A stretch of 54,011 nt of DNA from Ettlia oleoabundans (taxonomy: Eukaryota; Chlorophyta; Chlorophyceae; Chlamydomonadales): contig JAAMXP010002949.1 in the NCBI GenBank assembly GCA_019693395.1, positions 1-54,011 on the forward strand, given 5' to 3'. Each line of letters opens with the position of its first letter. Position 1 is the first letter of the stretch. The notes below the pieces were generated by a model, which was not told the DNA's origin, searched no databases, and was given only the letters and a program-made list of their open reading frames with translations. The translations under genes were made by a program, and so were the position numbers. Below, one piece after another: positions 1 to 11,376 of this stretch.

Positions 1-655
1 GTCTAAGCCTCTCTACATGCAATGAGAAGCCTAGCACACCTCACAAACACCCGCATAATGTACTGAACACACCTCGTATAAACCTTGTACACACCTCGTA
101 CTTACCTCGTACCTACCTCGTACCGCACCTTGTACCTACCTTGTACTGCACCGCCCTGCCCACCAGCCCCACTCCCTCATGCACCCCACACATCAACCTC
201 ACCTCCAACAAGCTTGACAACACGCACGCTGCTCCCAAGCCGCCGCGCCCACGTGCATAGTCGGTGCGCCACACTTGGGTGCGCCCATGCAACAACCTGC
301 ATGCACAATGCCAGCCAGGGTGTTAGTCGCTCCCCCTGCCCTCGTCTAAGCCTCTCTACATGCAATGAGAAGCCTAGCACACCTCACAAACACCCGCATA
401 ATGTACTAAAAACACCTCGTATAAACCTTGTACACACCTCGTACCTACCTCGTACCGCACCTTGTACCTACCTTGTACTGCACCCCCTTGCCCACCAGCC
501 TCACTCCCTCATGCACCCCACACATCAACCTCACCTCCAACAAGCTTGGCAACACGCACGCTGCTCCCAAGCCGCCGCGCCCACGTGCATAGTCGGTGCG
601 CCACACTTGGGTGCGCCCATGCAACAACCTGCATGCACATGCCAGCCAGGGTGCT
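1..655. repeat. 343-bp direct tandem duplication with internal minisatellite
   Basis: The sequence starting at base 1 (GTCTAAGCCTCTCTACATGC) restarts almost unchanged at base 344 and continues to about 655, so two copies of a 343-bp unit lie head to tail. Within each copy there is a short degenerate repeat of the type CCTCGTAC / CCTTGTAC (about 85-155 and 415-480). Open frames here are Pro/His/Thr-rich in every frame and recur in both copies, so I treat them as non-coding. The array may extend beyond the left edge. Confidence 0.9.
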
Positions 656-903
656 GGTTATAACCCCTGACCTCTTCTATGCCTTTTTATCTGTGCTGGG
701 CCAGCGCAGGGCAGGCAGGATGGGTTAGTAGCAGCAGGCAGCGGCAGGGGTGAGCCCCAGCCAGCGTCGAAGCGAGCAGCCACAGAGCTACACCACCCCC
801 CATACCTTCAGGTGCGGCTTGCCAGCCATCCGCAGTAGCACACAACTGCCCGGCATAACAGTCACTGCCATGCTCCTTAACAATCAACCCACAGCCTGCC
901 TAC

Positions 904-1545
904 TGCATGTCAACCAACAATGCCAAATAACCCTGACACACCATCAGCGGGACAGGCGACGGCATCAGAGGCAGCGGCAAGGCCTGGCGCTGCGCTGCAC
1001 ACCCTGCGCCATCCGGGCTGGTCAATGCGCAGAACGATGGCATGCACCTGCAGGGCGTGTGATAAGCCAAGGGTTTCGGAAGGCGCTTTCAGCCGGAAAC
1101 ACCGCCCCCGACATCACAGCGGGGCTGCAGGCATCTTTCTGTCCAAGATGGCTCTGCCATGCTGTTACGGCCGCTTCGTTACAAATCTCAAGGGTTGCAC
1201 GAGCATCCTTGCCAGCAGTGCAAGCGCCAGCGCCAGAGGGCGACTGTAGAAGAGGCGCTGGGGATAGACTTTCATACATCTAAAACCGCCGCATCATATC
1301 CCAGCCCAGCATTTCCTTGCGGGAACCGGGCCAAGAAAAGCGGGCTGGCCAACTACCCACACTCGCATTGCTGCCGATGCGGCACCGAAGGACGGATTCG
1401 TCTGCATGCCATTGTTCTGCGCATTGACCAGCCCGGATGGCGCAGGGTGTGCAGCGGAGCGCCAGGCCCTGCGGCTGCCTCTGATGCTGCCGCCTGTCCC
1501 GCTGATGGTGTGTCAGGGTTGTTTGGCATTATTGGTTGACATGCA
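904..1545. mobile_element. Foldback / MITE-like inverted-repeat element
   Basis: Bases 904-1046 and 1403-1545 are reverse complements of each other over 143 bp with only scattered mismatches. Both outer ends read TGCATGTCAACCAA inward. The 356-bp centre (1047-1402) has no convincing gene. This is the structure of a foldback element or a long-TIR MITE. I could not see a clear target-site duplication next to 904 or 1545. A transposase is not encoded, so the element would be non-autonomous. Confidence 0.75.
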
Positions 1546-2365
1546 ATATCGCGCTGACTGTGCTAGGCCAGCCAGGCGATTGCTGTTACGCATTGCAGTC
1601 ATGTCTGGAGGGTGCCGCTGTTAAGTGCGCACGCGCTCTTCCATGCAACTTGGATCGCTGCTTACCCTGCTCAATGTGTTGTTGCATGCTATCCGCAGTT
1701 ATCGGCATCCCTTGATTGTTGAGGCACTGCTGCAGGTCCCTGCTACGCTTGCCATTCTCGCTAATGGCATGTCATGCACAACTGACTGGGCATGCATCGT
1801 CTTAGTGTGCATTTGTTCCACAGCTCTGCTCTGCAAGGGCTAAGGATGTCGACGTGACGGAGGGAGTTGAAGTCTCAGCATTGATGCACAGTCGCAGCCC
1901 TTGACAAATTTTGTTGCCAGAAAAGGGCAGCAGCATACCCCAGGATCACGTCTGAGCTTGCTGATATAAAGCAGCGGTGGCTTAACCCCAACATTAGACG
2001 AGCCAACGCTGCCCATTTTCGGTGCCCTGGTCTTCTTCTCCTGCTTGCCAACTAGCCAGGCCAGTGCACCTCCCCTCTAGGCAGTTGTAACCGTCAGATG
2101 GATTGACCCAGGTGGTTTCCAGTCCTCATCAGCAAAGTTGCAAGGCGCTTGTTGTGTTGTTGACATCAACAGCTGAAGAGGTTGTGACACATGGAGCCGG
2201 ACCAGCAGGGATTTAAGGTCCAGACAGCCAGCTGCGAAATTGACCCTTTCAAAGGCATACACACTGTGAGTAACGACAGGATAATCCAGTGTGGCGAGAA
2301 GAGCAAGCAAGTCACAAATCTCAAAGCCCCTTGTTGCAGGGGGGGTTATCGTAGGAGTCACCCGC
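1546..2365. other. Intergenic, no gene seen
   Basis: No frame shows phase-consistent exons or a recognisable domain. It probably contains the 3' untranslated region of the tentative minus-strand gene that ends at 2366. Confidence 0.4.
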
Positions 2366-3539
2366 TTACTCAGCCACAACAGAACTGGCAAAGCAGGATG
2401 CGCACCTAATCCTGCTGCGCAGGAGCTGCATGCCAGCTCCGGCCTTGCTGCACAGGCTCAGGTGCCTGCTCAATGCTGCACGGTGGGTGGTCTGGGCAGG
2501 TGGGCAGACAGCGGTGGCAGGCAGGGCAGGGGGCTGCACCAGCCATTGCGCCTGCAACAAAAGGGTGGAGGATCTCTGTCAATGCGGCATGACACATGAT
2601 GTGCTGCGATAATAGTAATCCTGCCATGCAAATTCAGGCAGGTGGGCCAGGGTAGATGGGCAGGCTGCGGAAGCATGGGTGTGCACGTAGTAGTAAACAC
2701 AGGCGAGTGCACTGTCACTCGCCACCTACCTCAGCGGGTGATAGCTCCAGGTCAAGCATGGGGCTGGAGGCAGCGGGCGTGGCTTCGACAGCACTGGTCT
2801 GCGCCTGCGGCAGCAGCATGGCTGCCATGGCCATGGCTGCCTGTGGCTCGGCAGGCTTGGCAGGGGCAATGTTTGGCAGCCGCAGTGTGCTGCGTGGCGG
2901 GTAGGGGATGATGGCGGTGCAGGTCGCCGCTGGCATCAGGGCGGGAGCTGGGCTGGCAGGCATCGCCCTACGGACGGTGTATGATGCAGCCGCAGGGAAG
3001 GACAGGTGTAGCTGGATGGTGTTGTTGGGCAGGCAGAGGAAGCGCATGGTGCACGCCTGCTGCGCTTGCTGCTGCTTCTTGGGCAGGAATGCAACAGGGC
3101 AGGCCATGCCACCAGCAGTAGCAGCGTTGTTGATGGGGAGGATCTTGCCGGGGATGCTCCACGTGCTGGTGCTTCGGCCGCGCGTGCGGGCAGCGGCACT
3201 TGGAGACTCATGCTTCGTGGACTTGGTCCAACCTATCCTGCTGGCGGCGACAGACTGTGCTGGCGGCGCCGACGGAGCAGCTGGGCTCATAGCCTGCCAT
3301 GGTGTGTTGGCGCCTAATGCCTGCAGGCGTTACAATCGTAATGCATCAAAGCGTTGGCCACAGAGAGGGTGAGAGCTGGGACAGGGTTGGTGTGGGCCCG
3401 CCATGCACAGATCTCTTCGCCCAATGCCTCCGCCGGTCGCATTGCAGCACTTGGCCCCCGTGCAGCACCCTCCGCGCTACTCACCGGAGCCCTTTCGCGC
3501 TATAGACGAGTCGATGGCCGCGAGGTTGAAGAGAGGCAT
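2366..3539 (-). CDS. Tentative three-exon gene of unknown function
   Basis: A minus-strand model joins 3539-3485, 3313-2730 and 2551-2366 (275 codons including stop). Exon 1 starts at an ATG (MPLFNLAAIDSSIARKGS) and ends in a good donor (G|GTGAGT). The middle exon is a long Ala/Pro-rich frame ending at GAG|GTAGGT. The last exon follows TTGTTGCAG. Phases match (1, 0). The first acceptor could instead be at 3321, which would change frame. The middle exon contains a better-composed stretch (residues near MRFLCLPNNTIQLHLSF), but no known domain is visible. Composition is low complexity, so the model could be wrong in whole or part. Confidence 0.35.
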
Positions 3540-4621
3540 CGTGCAGGCTCGATGCTGTTGGTGTGTAGGGTGTACGATGCGTCGGCTTGCCCTTGAGAGT
3601 GATAATTGCAGAGTGGATACCAGTGGTAGACCCATTCAGCCTCTTTAAACCCCACGCACCGCGTTCCGGGATCAGCAAGGCGCGCGTGCTTTGCCTGCTG
3701 CTGTGCTTTGCTTCCGCGCACTTAACACGTTATCTTGAAAAGAACAAACAGGAGAACGAAACCGAGGCGGACAACTGTTATGCTCAACTGCCGTTTGACG
3801 TTTTGCTCTACCCAACGGGGGCACCAACACCGGGCTGCAGCCACCCGCTTTTTACCCATCCAAGGAGTTGCGGCAGCCGCATCAAGGCGTGAATTATTCT
3901 GATGTTCCGAAACATGGAATGTTTTGCTGGACGTGTTGGGTTTACTTCGCTCCCCACATGCTGGTGCTGGGGCGGTTAACGATACATGACATAACAGTTA
4001 CAATTGTTGACAAAATATTGATGCTGTCAACAAGTCCTTCACTGCAAATGATAAAAGGGCAGGTAGAAAGAGTCGGCATGGAAGCAAACGGAGCGTGTAC
4101 AACAAACCGACTAAGGAAAACGGGGACTAATGTGTACATCAGGAACGGTCACTCTCATTGCTTTATATCTGGCTTTTCAAAGCAACACCGCTTCTGACAG
4201 TGCAATCGCAACAATGTCGTCGGAACGGCCCCACGCTAGTTACCTGGGGCTGCAATGCTGTTGCCACCCATGCTAGACGCATGTCTTTGTACTCCAAGCC
4301 ACAACCAGCCCTCCTCCTGGCAGAGGTCGTGTATTTAGAACCAGAGGAAGCGCTTCTTCTTAGGCGAGGCACTGGCGTCCTCCGCTTCACCACCATAATA
4401 CCTGCAAACCCAGCGCAAGACAGCATGAGCAAGTGTGGCTTGCACCAAAAACTCTACACCACAGCAGAGCACAGTGAAGTGTGCCATAGTAGAATGCAGC
4501 ACACACAAGAGTGCGGGTTGTGCACTGGATGAAAACAAACATCGCTCAAGAGCTGCTCCCAAGCAGGCACAGCCCTAATGGGTTGAGTCAGCCATTGCAA
4601 CAACATAGCAACATGCAGAAC
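3540..4621. other. 3' untranslated region of the LEA-like gene plus intergenic DNA
   Basis: No coding exon is supported. The bases below 4622 should be the 3' UTR of the minus-strand LEA-like gene, with a TGTAA signal on the minus strand at 3998-4002. Confidence 0.4.
3998..4002 (-). terminator. Possible TGTAA polyadenylation signal for the LEA-like gene
   Basis: The plus strand reads TTACA, giving TGTAA on the minus strand about 620 bases after the stop at 4622. TGTAA is the chlorophyte polyadenylation signal, but a five-base match this far away is weak. Confidence 0.3.
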
Positions 4622-7600
4622 TTACTGCTTGGTCTCCTTGCCCTGCTTCTCAATGCGCTTGCCAGCCTCCCTCATGGCCTGCACACAAAGAAGGGCGCGG
4701 GCAGCAACCAAGGCACAGCCTTCAGCACCAAACTGGCATAGTGGAAGTGGCAGGCAACTCACGGTTTGGAAGTTCCACAGCAACAGCCTTGCAACATTAG
4801 ACGCCAAGACTGTCCTACTGGCCTTGCCATGATATCACTCGGGCAAGCATTCCTGCACCTTGCCGCTCTTCTCCTCAGCGGCACCCGCCTGCGCCACGCC
4901 CTTGCTCACACTGTGGTAGGCGGCATCCTCCAAAGCATGCTCAGCACGACGCGCCGCGTCGGCGGCATCCTGCGGGCGGAAAAGCGGGTGTTGTTTAGCT
5001 CAACAGCCCATACAAAGTCCCATTTTGGGCAGCCGAAACAGAGTGCACTTTGACTTTCTTGCAAAACAACTAGTCTGGGTTAGAGGAACAAGTCCAGGCC
5101 AGTGGGTATAAACAAATGAATTGCCTGTCACCGCCAGCTACACCGCCTTTGGCAACTTCTGACCCCTAGCCGTCTGCCACTCACCCCTGCCTTGTCCTTG
5201 GTCCACTCCTTGGCATTGTGCGCCGCATGGCCCGCAGCCTGTGCGCCGTGTTTGGCGCTGTCCGCCGCCTCCTCAGCCAGGTGCGCCGCCTCCTGCAGAA
5301 AACAGGATGGAGGTGAATCCAATCAAGTTATAAGACTGGATAAAATGAGGTCTGTGGGTACAGTTGGGTAGAAATTGCACTGCAAGGTGCACTGAAAACT
5401 AGGCACGCGGGAGGTGCTATGTCAACCTTCATTGTTGCACATTGAGCTCTTGATCCCCGCTCACTCATCTCCTGCTGTGTGCTGTTGATAAAACGCCAAA
5501 TCCGTCAGCAACCAACCCCACCGTGCATACAGTTGCTTTGACCAGCAGAACCAAATGCGTCACCCACCTCTTTTGCCTTATGATACTGCTCCTTGACTCC
5601 CTTGGTGGCAGTCTGCATGATGGTTGGCAGTAGGGACCAAGAGGTGGTTAGGAAACGCAGTAGATGAAGAAATCACTCAAGATACCACATGTGCTGCTAC
5701 CATCGGCTGTAAAGGACCGTCCATGCATTGTGGTCTTGTTGGGATACATGCTTCACTACAATGCAGACTTATAACCAGGCCGCTCAGTCTGCTTGGACTT
5801 CTCATGCAGGCACGCACCCTCCACAAGAAGAATCCTTCTTCCGCCTTCTTTGACGCCTTGTCAGCAACCTGCTCCGCCCCCTCCTTCACGCTCTGGGCAG
5901 AGTCAGCAGCGCCACGCCTGGCCGACTCAGCGGTGTCGCGCACAGCATGCTTGGCACTGTCAGCTGCATCGGCGGTACGGCCCGCAGCGCGCCCTGCAGC
6001 GTGCTTAGCGCTGTCAGCAGCACCCACCACATTGTCCCGGGCAGCCTCGGCAGCACGGCTGGCAGAAACCTTGGCGTCGCCGGCCTGCAGCCAGCACACA
6101 AACAAACATGAGAACCCCACACATAAGAACCAGACCTTTTGGGCCGCATTGAGGGAAACAGATTGTTGGCACGCGCATGATTGGTGCAACGGATGGCGTG
6201 CTGTTTTCCTTCCGAGGCATACGAAGGGGCATGAAGGTCAACCAGGACGCTCCCTGGCTGCAAAACGTCAGCAGAAAACTGCCGAGCACCGTTGCACTTG
6301 AATGCAACGCACCTTCTTGCCGGCTGCGTGCTTGGCATCTTGCAGCTTGGAGTCAGCGCTGTCGGCAGCATCCTCAGCTCGGCGCTGCACAGGGGTGGCC
6401 CACATACAGGTTATGGAGAAGCAGGACTCAATTACATGTACAAGGGCTGACACAGTGCCATATCCCTGATGCTAAGCAGCCTGGCCGGGCCTGCCTGTCT
6501 GTGACACCCCAGAGGGGCACGTGGGCAGATAGACTTAGCTTGATTGCATGCCAACATCACAGATGCAGCTTGTTTTCCCCCAAGTCATCCTTGAGCAGCA
6601 CACCTTGAACCCAAACCAGGTCAGCTTGGCACCCTCAGCTGCATCCTGGGCAGCACCAGAGGCACGGTCCCCAGCACGCCGCGCCTTGTCCCGAGCCCGA
6701 TCCCCATTCTGCAACAGCCAACCCCGCCGCCAGGTAAAGGTGGATTAGCTGAACAAGGTCGAGTCACTTATATGGCCTACCAGCAAGCGCTAGTGAAACA
6801 AACCAGACCATGGCAGCCGACGTTGGGAATTGCCAGCTTGTAAGCATAACGAAGATGGATAAGAGAGCTCGGCTGCTCAACAACCTGCAGCCCAGGCCTA
6901 AATGGACGACAAGCGGCGCCTGCGATTCCGCGCACCCACCTTGTGCTGCCTCCCATAGGCGCTGCCTGCGATAATGGCAGCAGCCACGAGCCAAGGGGCG
7001 GCCTTGGACAGCAGGCGCTTCCACTCGTCGGCATCACGGGGCCAGCTGCAGGTGTGTGTGTGGGGCGGGGGAGGGGCGGGGCCGGGGTCAGAGGCAAACA
7101 TATGTCGGGCCTTTGAGAAGCGGCAGGGCCGCTAAGGGTCCCAGGTGTATTCTTTCTATAAGAAGTCGCAACAAGGATTGGCAACAGCGGGGAACAGATG
7201 CAACTTGGCAAGCTGCTGTGAAGCGGCCCAAAACTCGCTAAAATACTCGCTGATGGCACCCAGATGGCGGTGGTGATGCAAGTCATTGTCGGCGGCATGT
7301 TAGCGTCACTCACCCGCCTGCGCCTGGGATGGAGCGGCGAGCCCCTCCCTCGCGTGTGTCCACATCCACGTGCACATTCTCCCGGGCATCTGTCCGGATG
7401 TTCACGTCAGCCCGGCCAGAGACTGCAGCAGCAGTGACAAAGCAGGGGCCCTGAGGGTTTAATGGTTTGAAGGGAGCTATGCAGTTTGGCCACTTTTGGA
7501 ACAAACGCATGAAGAGCGAGGATGGTGCATCCGGGAGCTGCCGCCGCCAACTAGGTGGCATCGCCAGATTGCAAACTGGCTTTGCACACAGAAGCAACAT

Positions 7601-7878
7601 CCAACTATGCCTGTGCTAGAACACAGGGCGTTGATCTACAGCCAGATCTCAATACAGTGCAGTGGCCCTGCGCGGGCACGCCGACGCGGCAGAAGCCAGG
7701 GCCCGCCCGGGCAGCTGCAGGTTGCGGCGCACGCACAGGGGCTGCTGACATCCTTGCATCGCTCACCCTTGGAGGGCGTGTCGGGCATGTCGCTGGGCCG
7801 TGGGGGAGCTTTTTCGACGGGCTGAGGGTCGAGCTTGCCACGAGCCGTGGCGTCGGCCCTTTGCACGGTGTCGGCCAT
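4622..7878 (-). CDS. LEA-like protein with alanine/lysine repeat exons, 363 aa
   Basis: Ten minus-strand exons can be joined in phase: 7878-7767, 7422-7314, 7045-6940, 6708-6604, 6384-6313, 6084-5818, 5612-5568, 5292-5185, 4969-4859, 4678-4622. All use GT-AG. Residues 1-74 are polar. Residues about 91-105 form a short hydrophobic segment (WLVAAAIIAGSAYG). From about 110 to the end the protein is made of amphipathic Ala/Lys/Asp/Glu repeats such as AADSAKHAA and EEAADSAKHGAQAAGHAA, typical of group 3 late-embryogenesis-abundant proteins. That family stabilises membranes and proteins during drying, cold or salt stress. From exon 3 onward every intron is phase 0, so repeat exons can be added or skipped without breaking the frame. 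Inference: a stress-protective protein, perhaps anchored or targeted by its N-terminal region. Apolipoprotein-like helix bundles could look similar. The start at 7878 is the first ATG in frame with the spliced product. Confidence 0.85.
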
Positions 7879-8490
7879 GTTCTGTAAGCGATAGAGCGAG
7901 AGTGGTAGAAGCGCGATCAGAGAACTGCCGGGAATGTGGAGGAACAGCCTACAAATCCCGTGGCAGAGCCAGCAAGGCAGCTTCTCGGCAGCAGCGCCAG
8001 CATGCTATGTGTGTGGTTGGGGAGGAGTTAGCCGTCTTGCTTTACTACAGGCAACATCTCGGGAAGTGGAAATTGCACGCTGGCAACAAACTGGGAAGCT
8101 GCAACGTCCTCTTACCAGCAGACAGGACAAGGGAACGCTGGAGCAAGGTTAGGTGGTAACAAGTACACGCTGGACGGGGATTACACCTGGAAGACGCTGA
8201 AGTGCTAACAAAAATGGAGAACACCAGGGCAAAATGCCGTGCATGAAACATTTAGCAGTGATACACTTGGGCGGCAACAGAGCAACTGGAACATAAACAG
8301 CAGTGCGCAGTACGATTAACAACATGAACATGTGGGGAATGGCGACATTGGCTAGATTGTCAGCACGCCTCACGGCTTAAAGTAGCAAGGGGTAGAAAAT
8401 AGAGGCTGCAGTTTTGAGAAACACAGAAGTGGATTTGAGATTGGTGCTGAATTGGGCTTCTCAGCTGCGCACATTGCTGCTGCCATATCG
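7879..8490. other. LEA-like gene promoter and 3' UTR of the Rho_N gene
   Basis: No exon is supported here. The region lies between two minus-strand genes. It should hold the 3' UTR of the gene ending at 8491 and the promoter of the LEA-like gene starting at 7878. Confidence 0.4.
8181..8185 (-). terminator. Possible TGTAA polyadenylation signal
   Basis: TTACA on the plus strand gives TGTAA on the minus strand about 310 bases after the stop of the Rho_N gene at 8491. Confidence 0.4.
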
Positions 8491-9419
8491 TCACTGTGCT
8501 TGGGTAGGCCGCTGCGCCTGCTGCACAAACCCCAGAGCTGCCTCCAGAGCTGCCACTAGCTCTTGCTTGCGCATGCGGGAGCGCCCGGGTATGTTATGCT
8601 TCCTGCGCGCAAGGGATGTTGGCCGGCAGCAGAGTGGCAGTTCAAGCATGTCAATCCATGCCTGCCGTGCGTGCGCTACATTTTGGCTTCCGCAAAGCAG
8701 GTTTCGCACTAGGAAACGAAGCATTCCAGGTGCATCTTCAAGCCCTGGAATTGCATGTTGATAACACCAGATGGGCACGCGAAGCACTCACTGGGCGAGC
8801 ACCCGCAGTTCTGCCAGCGGCTTGGTGCGAAGGGAGAAGCGCCTGTCCCAACGCTGCAACTCCTTAACCGCCTCTCTCTCCTGCTGCTGCTCGATTTGTT
8901 GCAGCTGCAGTGCCGAGGGGGAGGGAGCAGGCAAGGATGGGACAAGAGCGCCAGAGGAACACGCATGTTCATTTGAACCTGGGCACACGATTTGGGGCGC
9001 AACGCTTTGCAACACACCGTTTTCAACAGCTGCTGCTCCTTCTTCTGCAGCGGCCATCCCAAGCTCAAGCTTGGCATGGATAGTGGCATCGCTGGCGACC
9101 CAGCAGTCTTGTCAAGCAGGCCGCCAAGCTTCAAGGCGTGGTTGCCGCCGCCACTAGCACGCTGCATCTGCTGCTGGGCTGGGCGGCTTCGCTGCTCCTG
9201 CTGCGGTTGTTGCCGCTGCGAACGCTGCAAGACCACGGCTGCCGCGCCAATTGCAGCTGCGCCTGCTGCAGTGAGGCAAAGCTGTCTCAAAAGTTGGGAC
9301 TGCACGACAAGCTGCCGTCTGCTGCGTGCAGGCTGCAAAATGTGCGATTGCCGCATGATTTGTCTGTGGTCGCCGCTTAATGTCGCTGCCAGACTGCCGG
9401 GCGACTTGCAGCCTTGCAT
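8491..9419 (-). CDS. Small protein with C-terminal Rho_N (SAP-like) domain, 208 aa
   Basis: Three minus-strand exons, 9419-9018, 8904-8792 and 8602-8491, join in phase 0 and 2. The C-terminus reads LAQKHNIPGRSRMRKQELV followed by AALEAAL. This matches the Rho termination factor N-terminal fold, a short helix-extended-helix motif also found in plastid RNA-binding proteins such as BP-73 and RHON1. Before it lies a Gln/Glu-rich coiled coil (about 127-160). The first about 80 residues are rich in Arg, Gln, Ser and Ala with almost no acidic residues, plus a hydrophobic run (LTAAGAAAIGAAAVVL), compatible with an organelle transit peptide. Inference: an organellar nucleic-acid-binding protein. The domain call is firm; the location is a guess. 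Confidence 0.75.
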
Positions 9420-10006
9420 AGTTGCGCAGTTACACGATCTACACGGGGCCGAGAGGTTTGCTGAAACGCGATCAGACAGGCTATAGCCAGTATGTTACCG
9501 AAGTCGATTTGCGCCCTTATGCTGGCACCAGCTCAGCAGCAATAACTTTTCATCCTGCATCCTGACTTGCATAGGAGTGCTTGATTGAGGTCGCCAAACA
9601 TGAGCAGCAGGGGCTCCCGTGAGCCGGGGGTTGAATATGAAGGCTGCTACTTTAGCTGGCTATCGGCACAAGACTGTTTCAAGCAAGAAGTCCACTGGAA
9701 GGAGTAGGCGGCAGTTTGGCCGTTGCATGGGACCCGGCCCCACATCAGCATAGCCCTGAAGCAGTGGCCGCCGGCACTTATGTTTCTGTATGAAGCACCC
9801 TGCTGCGGCTTACATCGTTCATCCACCCGGCAACAGACCCAGGTACATCGTGCAGCAAGTTTATGGTGAATCCTGTTCATTCAGCCATCAGAGGTAATAA
9901 TTTCAACGCCACCGGTGTTGGGCAACGGCGTGGTGGGAAGCACCCCCCGCATTGGCCGCTCGAGGTCTATTGTCGAACCCACCCATGTGTTGCAGATAAG
10001 CATGCC
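9420..10006. promoter_or_regulatory. Divergent promoter region, Rho_N gene / U-box locus
   Basis: This separates the minus-strand Rho_N gene from the plus-strand U-box locus. No coding exon is supported. Specific promoter elements could not be identified. Confidence 0.35.
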
Positions 10007-11376
10007 ATGCTGCTTCCTGTGCTGGTATTGGCTGTGGGTGTGGCCCGCCAGGACAGCCAGGGCCCATACACCCTCTTCGATTGGATAGACTTTCCAATCA
10101 ACGACCCTCATCTGAATGAGGATGAAACTGCGGCCATACCCCATGCTGTGGAAAACTTGGCTGAAGTGTGCGCTGGGTGGTGGTGGAAGAGCTGCCTGCA
10201 GCCTTGCCGCTGCTGGGAGAGGCCATGCGAGCCGACCAGGGCAGTAAGGGAGGTACCGCCTCCCTGCCTTCTCCTGCGGCTGCTGCGGCAACGCCCTGCT
10301 GCATGCTGCTCGCATGGTGCTAGCCAGCAAGCTTGCGGCCGAGCTATTGCTGACGTGGCTGTCTCCAGATTGCGACAGAACCCCCGCTAAACTGCAGAAG
10401 AACAAGGTGAGGGGATGCCAGTCATGCTGCAAACCTGTCAGTCTGGCTGCTAGTTGGTGCCCCGAGTCCAGCAGCATTGGACTGTACAGGTGTGTTCATT
10501 GCTGCCTCTCAGCTGTTTTTGAGCTGCTGGCTTGGCACAACCTTTGTAACATGACCCCGCTGAGTGGTTGGAATGCGGGCTGTGCAGCTGAGGAAGCGCT
10601 TGCTATTATGTTGTGCGTGGTCCACATGGGAGTTTGCAGAGCTACCCTCCTTCCATGCTTTTAGCTGTGGCATCCCAGGAGACAGTTCTCGCTGTCCTGC
10701 CTCCCTTGTGCCCAGCCACATCAGCTTTGAGTAACGTGCACACACGTACACAATGCCCATGCAGGTTGCCAAGTCGCTTCTGCGCTGGGTTGAGGCCTAC
10801 CCACTGTCAGAGATGTTCGATGACCGGCTGCTGACCGTGCATGACCGTTTGATGACCGGCTGCAGAAGCTGGCCTGCCTGCTGGAGTGCCCCCTGGCGAT
10901 GGGTGGGTGCACGGGTGCAATGCCGCAGCACTGCCAAAGTTGGAGCGACCTTGGTTCTTTCACGTGCAGTAAGCAGCTTGCGGGGATTGGTGTCCAATCC
11001 TAACATAACAACATCAATCATATCGCAACTCGGGATGTACTATGCATCTGCATCAATAACTATAATCCTTTCCCCTGCCGGCAAACCCAGCTCAAACCAC
11101 AAGCACCCACCAGCTCTTCCACCGCCGCCAAACTTCACTGCCTGCCCTCTGAGGTTCCATGTGCTGCAGGAAACCTTGGAGGATCCTGTGTTGGCTGGTG
11201 ACGGCCACGTGTACGAGCTGCGCTACATAGAGGCCAGCCTGAGGCGGCACGGCAGCACCAGCCCCCTCACTGGCGCGCCCATGCCACCAGACTCCAGCCT
11301 GCGCCCGCTGCGCCTGGTGCGGGACATTGTGGCGGTACTGCGGGACATGGCGCCAGATTACTTCTATGCCGACTGA
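10007..11376 (+). pseudogene. U-box domain gene with frame and splice lesions
   Basis: Plus-strand exons are recognisable at about 10007-10252, 10324-10406, 10765-10901 and 11170-11376. The last exon, joined to ECPLAM at the end of the previous one, gives a U-box: CPLAM/ETLEDPV then DGHVYE, SPLTG and a final helix ending at 11376. U-boxes recruit E2 enzymes in ubiquitin ligation. Three defects interrupt it. An extra TG near 10164-10167 separates two well-matched frames. A 32-bp near-duplication around 10815-10861 (TTCGATGACCGGCTG / TTTGATGACCGGCTG) shifts frame again. The donor after GCGATG is GGGTGGG, one G too many to keep frame with the U-box exon. The other junctions (G|GTACCG to 10324; AAG|GTGAGG to 10765) are normal. 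Either the gene is decaying or the assembly has errors. The 5' end is uncertain; ATG at 10007 is the best in-frame start seen. Confidence 0.6.

Noticed and set aside
85..728. Open frames on both strands in the left-end repeat
   Set aside because: They recur in both repeat copies, are Pro/His/Thr-rich, and have no splice or domain support.
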